Under the pieces are notes generated by a model, which saw nothing but the letters and a program-made list of their open reading frames with translations, made no database searches and was not told where the DNA came from. A DNA stretch of 64,000 nucleotides from Ettlia oleoabundans. Taxonomy: Eukaryota > Chlorophyta > Chlorophyceae > Chlamydomonadales. The translations under genes were made by a program, and so were the position numbers. Location: assembly GCA_019693395.1 (NCBI GenBank), contig JAAMXP010002084.1, positions 19,554 to 83,553 of the forward strand, in the 5' to 3' direction. Shown here one piece after another: positions 1-12,500 of the stretch. Position 1 is the stretch's first letter, and each line of letters starts with the position of its first letter.

Positions 1-3000
1 GGCCCACGCCGGCAGTCCCGCACCGGCATGGGCGACCCCCGGCCGCCTGTTGGCACTCTTTTGTGTCATGTGCCTCTTCATCTACTTGGATAGGGGTAAT
101 AATAAGAAAGTATACTCCATGTACTGCAACGATTTATGTGCCCAGCATATTAGGCTTGTCCAGCCCATCACACAGGTTGGCTATAGCATAAACCTTGACA
201 ATAATGTGCCCTGCTTGCAGGCATGATTGCATCGAATGGTGTCAATGGCGCGGCGGCGACCGGGCAGCATCCAGCTACGGGAATACAAGGAGATTTTGCA
301 CTGTCTCTGTTCCAGGTGCGGGCAGGACCGGTCTCTTGCGGCAGAGGAGTGCAACTTGAGCCGTAACCCAACTTCCATGTCCGCACATGTGATTCAATGG
401 CAGCTCTCCTCCACTGGCATGCTTTAACCTTGACTCCACAAGCGATCTGCTCTGGTTTGGGCCTGATTATGCTCGATATGTATGGCGCAATAATGCGTTG
501 CTGAATCCACTTAAAAGGCAGCGCACACCATCTCACGCGGGCTTGATGCCTTTCACCCCCGCCTTTCAGGACGGCCTGCTGCCAGCCGCCTTCATGGTTG
601 GCCTGCTCCTTTCATCCCCTGTTTTTGCTGAAGCCTCCAAGCACCGCAATGCCTTCCGCCTCATAGGCGTGGGCCTTGCGGTGTGGACCACTGCTGCGGC
701 CGGCTGCGGCCTGGCCCCCAACTATGCTGTCCTGCTGCTGTGCCGCATGGCGGTGGGCGTGGGCGAGGCATCCTTCGTGGCACTGGCCGCGCCCTTCGTT
801 GGTGCGCATATTGCACGTTTTTCACTGCTCGCTGCTCCTTCTGCGCGCGGCTGCAATGCCACCCCTACCCTGTCCTTGGCTAATCGCAACTGCCAGCGTT
901 TGGTGGCAGCAGTTTGTTCGGTCGCCAAGCAGTAACTAACAACATTGTTGCGGTGATAGATAGTACCCAACTGTTAAAGACGGCAGCTTCGTGTTCCCCG
1001 GTGCAGATGACCACGCGCCGCCCACTCAGAAGGCCCTCTGGCTGGGAGCCTTCTACTGTTGCATCCCCACGGGTGAGCTGGTATGAGGCACTTTTGGCCC
1101 CTACGAAGCAGATGATTGTATAGGAGGCGTGAGTCAAGTCCCTACAGAGGTTTGTGTCAATGACATGTTGATAAGCCTCAGAACTGTGTAGTCGTCCCCC
1201 GCTGCTTTGCCGCTATCCCCTGATTGACCCTCTCCTTTTCGTGCTGTTCGGTTCAGCAAACCCCACCCTCACCCCGCTTGCATGCAGGATATGCTTTAGG
1301 TTACATTTATGGAGGGCTGGTGGGAGGCTGGCTGGGCTGGCGCTGGGCATTCTTGCTTGAGGCTGCAGCCATGCTGCCTTTTGTGGCCTTCTGCCTGCGG
1401 GCACCACCTGTCAGCCTGCGTGGCGGTGGCAATGGTGCCCGGAAGCAGCCCCACCATAGCAGCATGAGAGCTGGAGTGCCAGGCGAGGCAGGGGCCCCTC
1501 CTTTGGGGCTGCTGGCGCGATTGCGACATGGGGTGGTAGCCTTTGTTGCTGACCTTCGCCTGCTGTGCCGCCACCCGGTGTACATTTGGAACGTGGCTGG
1601 CATGACTCTCTACACGGCAGTACTGGGCTGCTGGGCTTTTTATGGGCCCAAGGCAGGGCGGGAAGTGTTCGGAATTGAGCCTCAGCGGGCAGACCTCACG
1701 TTCGGGGCCATCACAGTTCTCACAGGTGGGTTGATTGCCTGGGCACATGACAAACAACTTCCCTGGAATAGGAGGGTCAATCTGCTGTCTCTTGCTGTTG
1801 TCCAACTGCATCAAGAAGCAGCTTCGCTGCAACTGAGGGGTCGATCTGCTGTCTCTGTCTATTGTCCAATTGCATGTGCTGTATGGCCCATTTGCAAATG
1901 CAGACACATGTTATTGCTGCATTGTTGGACACGGGGCTGCTATGGCTGCGCATGCTGGCTGAGACATGGCGCCCACCTTGGCACCATCCGCCAGCCTACA
2001 CTACCCTCCTGCAAGCGAAGCCCATGTCTCATTGCTGAAATCCTGCTTTGTTCCTGGCTGTACAGGCACACTGGGCACGCTGGCTGGCGGTTCATTCCTG
2101 GACTTCATTGGAAGCAGCATGCATAACGCGCTGCTGTTGTGCACGCTGAGCGTTGCGCTTGGTGGGGCCATGGCTGTGGCAGCTTTCTTGGGAGCAGGGA
2201 GCTTTGCCCTCTTCTCTCTGGTTTTTGCGGTGGCGCAGCTGGCGCTGTTTGTAAGCTCGGTAAGTGGATCGGCCATGCGTGGCAGGCAGCCACGTTATTT
2301 GCCGGTCAATCGCACAGGCTTGAGCGGGTTGCGACAGCTGCATGAGTGGATGACACGACAGCTGTCGAGATTCTCATGTTCTGCGTTCGTAGCTTCTCCA
2401 TTTCAGCCCCGCCTGCCCTTCAACTCATTGGTCCCTGTTTCCCAGTTCCACTCATTGCGATTCCTGCAGGCGCCCAGCAACGCTGTGTGCATGTGGAGCG
2501 TGCCCGCCGCACTGCGCCCCTTCGCCATGTCGATGTCAGTTGTGGCCATCCATGTGCTGGGAGATGTGCCCTCACCGCCTTTGCTTGGCTCTCTGCAAGG
2601 CCACTTGCAAAACTGGCGCTTTAGGTGCGTGGCATCTCTGCCAGCTGGGACTCAGCAAACTCAGGATGTGTGCATCAGCACCGGACAACTGCAGCTTGGC
2701 AGCGGCCCTTGTGTGAATTGCAGCAGTCTTGCCCTTTGTGTGCCGGCTAGCAGGGGCTGCTGTGCTGTTGTGCTGTCCATACACTGCTGGAGCTGCTGGG
2801 GCAGCAGACAACTTACCATGCAGAAGCGGGCGACCACTATGAAGTGTGGGGGCTGCTTATGTGGTCGGACCGACAGTTACCTGTTGGGCCCTCCCCTGCT
2901 TCCCCACCATGTGCAGCATGTCCATAGCAAGCAGCCTTCTTCTGGCGGGAGCAGTGGCCTACTTTGTGGCAGCAGTGAGGGCGCTGAAAGCTGTGGACTA

Positions 3001-3283
3001 TCGAGAGTTGGCTGCAGCGGAGGAGCAGCCCCCGGGAAGCGAAACAGTCGGCAGCAGAGACCGCACTAGCGTGGGGCTACTGGCAGAGGCGGGAGAGGAG
3101 GGGCCCACCGTTTGGGAGCAGCAGCAGTTGCAGTCAAATGTTGACGGCGTGCCCAGAAAGACAGAGCAGAATGGGGGCAGAGTTGAAGATGGCTGGGGCC
3201 TGCAGCGCAGCTCACAAGGTGATGAGCACCCAGCCCCTACTGAAGGGCTGTTGCTGCCTTCCGGCATGCAGCGTAGCAGCTAA
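1..3283 (+). CDS. Spinster-like major facilitator transporter (5' end missing)
   Basis: Exons 1-95, 221-315, 570-801, 1007-1072, 1288-1725, 2066-2259, 2470-2624 and 2917-3283 join in frame to 546 visible residues. The start lies before the window. The first exon carries a membrane segment ending in FIYLDRG, followed by GIQGDF, the TM3-TM4 block FMVGLLLSSPVFAEA, the MFS signature CRMAVGVGEASFVALAAPF and a TM5-6 stretch GYIYGGLVGGWLGWRWAF. This order matches Spinster/SPNS proteins, which export sphingosine-1-phosphate or lysolipids in animals and are thought to act in lysosomal or other endomembranes. The substrate here is unknown. The C-terminal tail (last ~95 residues) is hydrophilic and Q/E-rich. 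All splice phases agree. Exon 6 could instead end at 2250, where a second GTAAG lies. Family assignment is firm; substrate is inference from the family. Confidence 0.88.
1775..1875 (+). repeat. imperfect direct repeat inside transporter intron 5
   Basis: Two ~37-base copies (1775-1811 and 1839-1875) both start GGTC, contain ATCTGCTGTCTC and end CCAAYTGCAT. They lie in the intron between 1725 and 2066. This looks like a local duplication; no function is visible. Confidence 0.6.
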
Positions 3284-3827
3284 ATGGGGTTGGAGATATA
3301 TCATCTCAACTTTGGCAACCTCCAGACTCTGTTCTTCCAAGGTTGATACAACATATGCTTCACAAGCTTGGGCATGCAAGCGAGCGACAGCCGGTGTGCC
3401 TTCCCCCAGCCTCACAGCCTGGTTCCAAGGGGGCGCAAGCGGCAAAGAGCCGAAAAGGAAGCCCCGGGCTTTCCGAAAGCCTGATGTAGCTCCCAAGGAT
3501 GCTATGTGCTGTTTTGGGCCATGCCAAACTCTACTCAGCTTCCAGAATTTCGCTGGTCGGACACATCGCCGGATCGCCACTCTTACGAACACCGGAGCAT
3601 TTGGGACACCAAGTTTTGTCTCTTCTGTCCTTTTCCGCTTGATGCCAAGTAGACCGAGCTACACAAATAATCATTGTCACTTGAGACAGCCAGCACTAGG
3701 GCAGCAAGGGCTCAATTCGCTGGTGCGCCGTCAGCGCAGTTTATCGCTTGTGAAGTGCTTGCTTCACGCATGAACAAACATGATACTTGAAATGCGCGAA
3801 TATCTCTGCGACTAGACCTTCCCGGGT
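3284..3827. other. intergenic: 3' flank of transporter and 5' flank of first SBP gene
   Basis: The space holds the transporter 3' UTR and the promoter and leader of the downstream gene. Open frames here are read-throughs with no recognisable protein features. I see no RNA gene or repeat. Confidence 0.6.
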
Positions 3828-5641
3828 ATGCCCACTGCAGGCATGCCGGCACAAGCGGAAAAGCCCGTTCGCCAAACGGAGGCGGAACAAGGCTTAAATG
3901 GGTCCCAGGAATCAGATGGCACGGCATCCGCGCCGGCCCGTGTGCAGCAGGCGGGGCGCCGGCAGGGGGCCCCATTGGCCTGCCGCATGGCGGGATGCAC
4001 ACAGCAGCTGCGCCGCAGTTACAACCAGGTAAGGAACGCTCATGGTAGTCACATGCACTGAAAGTGTCTCAGCAGGGTAGGATAAGGGCAGTCTGCCATC
4101 GTTCTTATTTCGTTTGGGGACCAGCCGGCAAGGGTTGGGCAACCACTCACTCCCATACGGTTCTTGCTTTCCTCACCTGCCCGCAGGTGCACCGCATTTG
4201 CGCCGAGCACCGCAAGTCGCTGCGCATTGTGGCAGAGGACGGCAGCGTCTGGCGTTTCTGCCTGCAGTGTGCCAAGCTGCACACCATTGACCAGTTCAGC
4301 GGCGACAGGCGCAGTTGCCAGAGCAGTTTGCTGCTTCGGCGGCAGCGCAAGCGGCAGCGACAGCTGGCCGAGAAAGACGACCGCGAGGAAACCCTGCGGC
4401 ACTGCAAGCGGAAAAGCAGTCACAGCAAGAGGGTGCCAGCTGCTGCACGCAGTGCGGCACCAGCTTCCTCCGAGCAAAGCACACAAGACGAGGAGGGCCC
4501 TGCCCACGCATCAGATGGCAGCAACGTGGCGCAGATTGAGGTGCAGACCGGCGTCTGGGGGGGTACTGTGGAGCAAAGTTGCCAGGTTCACAGCGCTGGC
4601 TCCCAATCACAGCAGCAGATGTCAACTGTACTGTCAGGCCCGCACTCAATGCTATCAGCCAGCTCGTCAGGCACCTACTGGTCACCCACTGGCCACCCAC
4701 AGCACACAATGCCACTCAGCTATGCTAACCTGCTGCAGCAACAGCTTTCCCACCAGCAGCAGCCTGCTGGAGGGCCTTCCCAGCCAATGATTGTGGTGCT
4801 GCAGGTGCCGCAGCAACCGCAACCCCTGCCAGAGTGGCAGCGCGGTGTGGCACAGCACCAGCAACCTCCACCGCACGAGCGCTCCCACCAGCTGCTGCAA
4901 CAGCCTGCCTGCCTAGCACTGCTAGCCGCTCCCCGAGCCAACGTTATGCCGCCGCAGTACATGTGGGATGGTGCACCCACCATGTTCTTGCCGTCACCTC
5001 GCATGCAACCACCAAGCCCTTTGAGCCAGGCATTGCAAGCCTTGGAGGGAGGGGGCGGCAACTCAGAGGTGTGCTAGGCCTGCTATTACCGCCATAACAG
5101 ACATTGCCAGCATCTGCTGCTTTGCTGCTGTGTTCTTTTGCTGCTTTGCTGCATGCCTTCCAATTGGCTGTGCGGATGCCAAAAGGGAAGGACTTGCAGC
5201 AATCTGGCATGTCGCAAGTATGCCCTCAGCCCCGCCTGTCAACAGTCACGCGTGTTGCATCCCCACCCGGCTGAGTAAGCCCCACTGGACCTGGGCGGGG
5301 CAGCCTAGCGAGCCACCTTAGCTGCCGGCATGTGTCCTAATCAACAAACTTGCATTAAATATGGTGCTCTGCTGCTGCAGGCTTGGGGGCCAGGGATGCG
5401 CAAGGCAGCCAGCGAGGTTGACCTCTTAAACTTCTCTCAAGATCCAGGACTGTTCAGCAGTGCAGAGCAGCTGTATCACCAAGCAGTGGTGTCGCTCAGA
5501 CCACACTCGCCGCTGCAGATCAGCCACCCGCCCTGCCCCCCACCAGTGCAGCCAAAATGGGCCTGCAGGACTGGAGTTGCTGCTTGGGAGCTGCCCCAAC
5601 AGCAGCCTTGGGAGCTGGCAGGGCATCAGCCCTGGCTATAG
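3828..5641 (+). CDS. SBP-box transcription factor, first tandem copy
   Basis: Exons 3828-4028, 4187-5068 and 5381-5641 give 447 aa. The SBP DNA-binding domain covers about residues 52-126. All eight zinc ligands are present: C52, C57, C72 and H75 for the first site, C92, C95, H99 and C111 for the second. A basic RRQRKRQR stretch follows, which in this family is the bipartite nuclear signal. The rest is low-complexity Q/P/S/H, as expected for activation regions. The domain is split by an intron after SYNQ, the same place as in the copy at 6989. SBP proteins bind GTAC-core promoter motifs; green-algal members control nutrient stress such as copper deficiency, but the target here is unknown. The third exon was chosen because its EVDLLNFSQ resembles EADLLSINQ in the second copy. 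Domain call is firm; the C-terminal exon is slightly less sure. Confidence 0.88.
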
Positions 5642-6988
5642 GGTAGTACTACCTTCACTAGTGCAGGCTGACTGCAACTGGGTCTGCACCCTGCTGTGCT
5701 GCTCGTCGGCTCATCGTTGAGCGCCCTGTCATTCTTTCTTTTTTTGCCGCGTTCAGGCTTGCTATTCTTGGGTTCTGATTGCCTCTCTCATCTTCACCGC
5801 AATTATCAAATCCATCTACCGCCGTCCTTCTCACCCAACTTACACTCCTACCCTCCCGCATTTGCATGCATTGCAATTCTTCTGTCAGCCAACCAAGTGC
5901 AATGTTCATTGCCTCCTTAACTCTCCACAGACTGAGCTCTAGCTAACTTAGTGAGCTGAACTCTTCTGGACCTCATGGCCCTTGTTTGCGTGAGCAACAT
6001 GCCGCCGCTTCAATTTGTATGTTACCTGCCACAAATGTACTTTTAGCATTGCTTGGGCACCCTGTGGTTTTGGCTGGGTCGCAATCAACTGCGTCGTTTC
6101 CGAGGCCCCAAGCCTCGTTTTTGTCATACATCCTGTCTTGTCTCAGTACATCTGTACATACTCGCTGTGTGTTCCCGCCCACAAGGCTTGTAAACCGCCC
6201 TGCCCGCATGGAGAGACCCTGCCCTCTTGCTGTACCCAGTCTTGCCCAAGGGCTTGGACGACTAAACTGTTGGTGCAAGGTTGCTGCCCATTACTATAGT
6301 GGTCTTTGATCACCATCGCAAATAATACTGCCCGGTGTAACTGTCTGCAGATGCTCAAGTGTCTTGTCACAGCGTCGCTTCACCACAGCTCAGCCAGCCG
6401 CTGAGGGTAGCTCTACGAGTGTAGGGACGCCTGCCTTTCCGCTCCCAGGCAGTTGTGACTTCTTAGATGGTATAACTTTTCACAGTAGTACAGCGATGGA
6501 TAGTGCCAAGTCCTCTCACGTAAGCCGGGGCATCGGACCATCCGGACACTGGCCCCGGACTTGCCCGGACGGCTCATCTCCTCAATGTGCCCGAGCATCG
6601 CCCCTGTCACCTTACTTGACATTCCACCAATCGTTTTCGTAACTTGGGCAGGTCCTTCGAAGCTCCAGTGCCATTTACAAATTGTTGAGCACCGTGAACG
6701 GCCAGTGCTCTCTCAGACTTCGTTGCTGCCCGGTGCACAAATATCACTCACAAACGACAATCAAGCTCCGTAGCAGCTCTGTACGCCAGCGTTCAACCTG
6801 ACCTACCCCGCCGGATAGACGCATCCAACGGTGTCAACGGCGACCGACAAACGTGAGCTAGCAGCCTATCAAGCCTGAAGTCTTCTCAAGCGGCGATCCT
6901 TGCGAGGACAGACGCCGCGAATGGCACCCAGGCCAAACGTTATCTTTACCTCCGGTCGCCACACCCCTTCTGTCTGGTCACGCAGGCA
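5642..6988. other. intergenic, 1.35 kb between the two SBP genes
   Basis: This holds the first copy's 3' UTR and the second copy's promoter. It has T- and CT-rich stretches but no coding exon I can support, no tRNA and no clear repeat. Short open frames have no domain-like composition. Confidence 0.55.
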
Positions 6989-8756
6989 ATGGCGGATGAG
7001 CAGCAGATAGAGGCTGTAGAAGAATCGCAAGAGCTGCCGCTTGCGCCCGCCGCCAAGGCCGCCAAAGGGCAGCAGGCGGGGCGGCGGCAGGGAGCGCCAT
7101 TGGTGTGCCGCATGGCGGGCTGCACGCAGCAACTGCGTCGCAGCTACAACCAGGTAAGGAGGGCGCGTATCTGCGAGTAGGCTGGTTGAGCGACAGTCTC
7201 ATGAATGATGTAACAGCCCTCAACATGCAGCACTGTGTGTGTGTGTGTGTGTGTGTGTGTAGGTGTACTTCAGCGCCATCCGCCGCCCTGCTTCTTCCTA
7301 TGCCGGTTGTACCGCTTGCATGCAGGTGCACCGCATTTGCGCTGAGCACCGCAAGTCGTTGCGCATTGTGGCAGAGGACGGCAGCGTCTGGCGTTTCTGC
7401 CTGCAGTGTGCCAAGCTGCACACCATTGACCAGTTCAGCGGCGACAGGCGCAGTTGCCAGAGCAGTTTGCTGCTTCGACGGCAGCGCAAGCGGCAGCGAC
7501 AGCTGGCAGAAAAGGAGGACCATGAGGAAACCGTTCGGCACTGCAAGCGCAGCAGCACGAACAGCAAGAGGGCAGCAGCAGCTGCTGCACGCAGTGCGGC
7601 ACCAGCTTCCTCCGAGCAAAGCACACAAGATGAGGAGGGCCCTGGCCAAGCATCACAGGGCAGCGGTGTGGCTCATGTGGAGGTGCAGAGCTGCCATATG
7701 CCCAGCTTTGGGTCGCAGATGCAGCAGCAGTTGTCTACTGTGCTGTCAGGCACCCCCTCGCTGCTGTCTGCTGGCTCCACAGGCACATACTGGCAGCCTC
7801 CCCCGCCGCACCATCAATGGCAGCCCAGCAGCTACGAGTCCTTCCGACACCCACAACAGTTGCAGCAGCCGCCATCAGCAGAACAGCCATACGTTGTGGT
7901 GGTGCAGGTGCAGCAGCGACCGCACCCGCTGGCGCAGCCAGCCCGGCAGCAGCAGGAGCAGCAGCAGGTGCAGGTGCAGCAGGTGCAGCATCTGCTGTCG
8001 CCATCACCGCCCGCCGCAAAGCCTGCCATCCAGCAGCCAATGCCAGGTCCTGTCACATGTGTGCAGCTTGCAACCCCGACCTGCCACCCACAGCTGCAGC
8101 AGCAGCAACGGTGCACAGAAACGCCTCCGCTGCAGCAGCAACAGGCCCAGCAGGAGACGCGGCAGGTTGTTGTGCCAGCCACTCCATCACGGCCTGCCTG
8201 CAACCCTCACCTGGCAGAGCAAGCCATGCGGATGCTGGAGGACGCTGACGACATGCTGCTGCTGCAGGTGCGAGTCGCTCCTGCCACACACCACAAAGTG
8301 CTGCCGCGAGCAGGCTGCAGCCTTGCAGTGCCAACTACCCCTGCCAATTAGTTGAAAATGCAGCAGCTGCTTCATTGTTCTGCGTGGGCTCCGAGCTGCC
8401 CGTTGTCAGGCGCATGCTGGGCTCCCTACCCGGGGCTCACATTGAGATCAACCTGCCGTGCCCTGCACTGCCGCTTTACACGACCGCCTCATTGCTGCTC
8501 TTTGCAGGGTTGCGGCTTGCCTGATGTGCCCACAGAGGCAGATCTCCTGTCCATCAATCAACAGCTAGGGTATTTGACCTACTTGGAGCAGCCATCCATG
8601 CACCCATGCCGTTTCCAGCACACCCCGATGCGCCGGCCTGGCCCGTACAACCCGTCTCCGCGGCCCACATGCGGTTTGCAAGAGGACAGCCTACGGCAAG
8701 GATTCAGGCGTCGGCCTTCATTTGTGGACATCTGCGCTGCTGCCTTTGGTGTATGA
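6989..8756 (+). CDS. SBP-box transcription factor, second tandem copy
   Basis: Exons 6989-7153, 7326-8267 and 8508-8756 give 451 aa. The SBP domain starts at C40 with ligands C40, C45, C60, H63, C80, C83, H87 and C99, followed by the basic RRQRKRQR segment. Exon structure, intron phases (both phase 0) and much of the nucleotide sequence of the domain match the gene at 3828, so the two arose by tandem duplication. They diverge in the first 30 residues and in the Q/P/H-rich region, where this copy has longer poly-Q and QQ-x-Q runs. The stretch 7105-8355 is open in another frame because of the CAG-rich repeats; that frame lacks the zinc ligands and is a shadow. The target is unknown. Confidence 0.9.
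7234..7260 (+). repeat. (TG)n microsatellite in SBP intron 1
   Basis: A 27-base uninterrupted TG run lies in the first intron of the second SBP gene, upstream of the acceptor at 7325. The matching intron of the first copy has no such run, so it arose after the duplication. Confidence 0.95.
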
Positions 8757-9580
8757 TGGCTTGCCTTACTCGCCACTTCTCCTCTCTTGTGCGGTCACCA
8801 GTATCCTCTTCACCACCCTTTGATTCAAATGAAGTTTCCCGCCACTCAATCATCCCACCCTGGCACGCATCTTCCCGCCCATTTCGTTCCCATTTATCTG
8901 ACATTTCTCATTGCGAGGCTCCTGGCCGTGGGGTTCGTCACACGTCACCCTTTGTGGCCCACCTTCCACCTCGATCACATGCATCCAGCGGCTCGCAATG
9001 CTTTTCCCTGGCTGGCTTACCAACTTCAAGTAAACCAGCAATCAGTAGGCGTACCCCCGAGTTATATATCCGCAGCGGCCCCGCTGGCTTTACCCATACT
9101 TTCTCCCTACCATTCTGCGGGGCCCACCCCCCGCCCCACCCCCCCGCCGCGCCCACCTCACACCACTTGTTCAAATGCCCCCTTCGTACATAATCAGATA
9201 CGTGCACCCTTTTGTTGGTACCAGCCTCCTTACCAGTAGTCCCTTTTCTGGAACACCTGCAACCCCATGGGACAAGGTCCCATTCAATTTTGTTACCAAA
9301 CTAGAGTTTTCAAGCCACCTGTCACACTATTGATGCGCCTGAATCGCATTATAATACTGACGGGTGAATTTTGCAACACTAGCTACCCACTTCTTGCAAG
9401 GCTGCTAAATCTATGTTGATCAGCGGCCATGTAAATTTTAGCGTCATCAGCTCAGGACATTGAGTGTATATCCAGTCACCATGCCAACAGTGGAGCCTGC
9501 TGCGGGGCAACGGTGCTACTGTTACATGTTGCAGGCTGCACAGCACTGTCCAACCCCAACTGGCAGTCACTATGTTGTGC
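8757..9580. other. convergent intergenic region
   Basis: Tail-to-tail space between the second SBP gene and the prolyl hydroxylase. It is pyrimidine-rich on the plus strand, with a C-rich patch near 9120-9160. The minus strand has a TGTAA polyadenylation-like motif at 9522-9526, about 60 bases past the hydroxylase stop. No gene seen. Confidence 0.55.
9522..9526 (-). promoter_or_regulatory. TGTAA polyadenylation-like signal for prolyl hydroxylase
   Basis: TGTAA is the usual green-algal polyadenylation element. It sits about 55 bases downstream of the stop codon at 9581, a plausible distance. Confidence 0.4.
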
Positions 9581-12500
9581 TCACTGTTGTGCTGCATGTG
9601 CCGTTCGCTCCGCTGGCGTGAGGTTGCTCATCAGGCAGGGCAGGTCGTCGAGGGCGCAGGGGCGGCACACCTTGCAGGACAGGCGGCAGTAGCCACGGTA
9701 GGTGCCGTTGCCGCGCATGTACAAGGAGTTCCTCTCGCACTCCCCCGCCGCTGCCCACTCAGGGCACTTGGCGTTGGTGTCTCGGCAGAATCCCGGGTGC
9801 AGGGGGGCCGCAGATGTATAGGGCTCAACATGGATCTGCATGCAGCAGGATGGCAGCAGGCAGCAGCATAATGTGCAGGCGTGAAAATGGGGGCCGGGCT
9901 GGTGCCAGCAGCAAGTGGTAGCAAGCAGCGCTGCCCAGTGCCACTGAACCTCAACCAACAACAAAGAATAAGGGGTCGCAATGCAATGCACCAGGCACAA
10001 ACGGTATGTCCTGAACGCATGTTTGACGACCAAGCATGCGGCGGTGCAGCATCCGTCGAAAGGGTTGGGGATGGTGGTCCCACTCGCCTGCCTGCGAGTA
10101 AAATGGACAATACCCCCCCCCCCCACCCCCCCACCCCCGCGCCCCCCCCAGCTCAGCTTAATGCTGTCGCCAACTCACCCAAGCGGTTGCGCTATACTTC
10201 ACTCCCTTGGCCACCGGGCAGCCGGCATGCAGGCTGAAGAAATCTTTGGTCATGCCTGAACAGCAGGTAATAGCCAGTGGCAAATGTGTCAGCCCTTGCC
10301 TCATGTGAGTCGCCAGGTGGCTGGTGGTTGGCATTGCGCACAACCACAGAGTGAGGCCAGGAAGGGAAAGGATAGCTCACAACACGACAGTACGCACACC
10401 CAAGAAACAGAGATTTCTGACGTGAGAAGATACCTTCAGATAGTGCGCTATGTGAAGCGACCTAGCAAGCCAGCATCCTGCCTCACCATCTGGCTTGAGT
10501 GAGTAAAAGAGTATGGCATCCCCCTTGCGCGGCTTGATCGCCACCCCCACAGAACCGCACTGTGAGTATGGCAGCTGTGCCTGGGCATCCTTGTCTATCC
10601 AGCGACCATGCGGGAACGACGTTTCCCCTCCCTCGTCCACATCTGCACTGCCAAGGCGGCGTGGTAGGTTCGGCAAGAGGAGCAGCTCGCTGCGGCACCA
10701 TGCATCCCAGTAGACAGCCAGCTGGGCAGTTGCTCAGGCGCAGCAGGACATTGACTAGGTGCTTGACAGGGGGAGGCCCCTGGCACCACCATGTGCACAG
10801 TTGCACATCTCAACACCAAGCCAGCAACAGTCCTGCACTGCCCCACCTTACCACCACCACCACCACCACCGCGGCTGTGACAGCCCTACCAACCCCAAAC
10901 AATTCCACTACATAGTCACATCATTCGGCACCAACACAGCGCAACCAGTTATATCCCCACCTGAGAGGTACATGAGCAGCGTGGCATACCGCGACCCGCC
11001 CTTCTCCCCTCGCCTCATCACCAGCTGTGCCTGCTCGTTGCTGCCGTGCACATCGTAGTGTGCTTTGTACTTCTGGCCCTGCTCGTACCTGCAGAAGTGG
11101 CACAATGGCAAATATAGAAGCAAGGGTAGCAGTAGCGGCAGCGGTATCAGCAGCCCAGTTGTGTAATCCAGGAGGCTTCAATTGCTAGCCTGCAGCTGGC
11201 ACTAAATGTTGCAGCAGCAGGCGTAGAGCGAATTGGAGGCAAGGCAGCGGGTCGCATTGTGAAGCACATCCCTGGCATGACGATGCACAGTGATTGGTGT
11301 CGGGCGTCGCAGCAGGCCCCCCCGGGCACTGCTGCTGGTGCTACTTCCATGCATGCGTAAATGATTGAGGCTGGAAGGCCGGTATAGTGAGACATAGATG
11401 GGACCACCTACTTGAGTACTTGAAGCTGCTCGCTGTGGTTGAAGGGTAGGTGGGTTGCCAGCTCAATCCGGCCCTCAATGGCGGTGAGAACCTCATCTTG
11501 CTGCTTGCGCAGGAATGTGCCAGAGCTGCAGGTGTGGGTGGAGGCAGTGCCCAGCAAAGATGCAGGCTTCTTGGTTTGTTGTAAGCACATGGAAGCCAGC
11601 CCCAGGTAACGATAAAGCGCCGTGTGGCATTGGGGCAGCCAGCGTGCAGCTGCCTAAGCCCCATAGTTGAGAGCATGAAGCTGTGCAAGCGGCTTGCCTG
11701 GTTCGCACGCTGTCCTCCAACCTGCCAGTTCCATCTGCTGACACCACCTTGCTTGGCTGCAGGTTGGGTTTTGCCAGCTGCATGCGCACCACCACAGTAG
11801 CAGCGTAAGAGGTGGCGTGTGGGGGAGGAAGGAACAACAGGGGAGTCGCATGTGTGGGGTTGACGCGTGCAAGATGTTCAAATTTGCAAGTGTCAAAATA
11901 CACAACTGTAGGGAAGGATACAAGGCAGTGCACAAGGCGTAAATCAGTGTGTGCAGGGCGATGTCAACAATGGCGGTCCCCATGAGCCAGCGGGGGCGGC
12001 ACATGCCTGTATGACGTGGTCACACTCGGCATCAGTGAGGAATCCATGGAACAGCAACGCTCGTGGCCTCCAGCTGATGATTTCCACCCTGCAGATTATA
12101 CAGGCCAGCCACCAAGCATAAATCAAGCGGCAGCGTCGTTGGGGACAAAAGGTGGTGTGCTCATGCAGATGAGGCAGTTATCCCTGGGAGCCATAAACCT
12201 CCACCCCAGATTTAGGGACATACCAGCCATGCGTCCTATTCCCCAGCTGCAGATTGGGTGAGGGTGCAACAGGTCGGAGGAGACCTGCATCACAGGAACA
12301 GCGACTGACTTTTATCCCAGTACAAAGGCGGCAGGCCTGGTGACGGTGGCGGGTTGGTGGCTACCGCCAAGCACTCATCATGCAGCCTTCACACCCGATA
12401 CAGCAAGAATCAGCGCCACATTCAAGCTGGGTTGGCGCCGCAGCGGGCCGCCCATGGCGCGAACTGCTGCGTCAACCAACAAGTCAAGGTGCCGGACGTC

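Noticed and set aside
1966..3069. 367-codon plus-strand open frame in the transporter
   Set aside because: Only its parts at 2066-2259 and 2470-2624 are transporter sequence; the remainder is intron read-through.
3138..3773. 211-codon plus-strand frame after the transporter
   Set aside because: It overlaps the transporter's last exon in another frame and has no domain-like features.
7105..8355. 416-codon open frame overlapping the second SBP gene
   Set aside because: It is a shifted frame through CAG/GCA-rich repeats, lacks zinc ligands and reads through the introns; the SBP frame explains the region.
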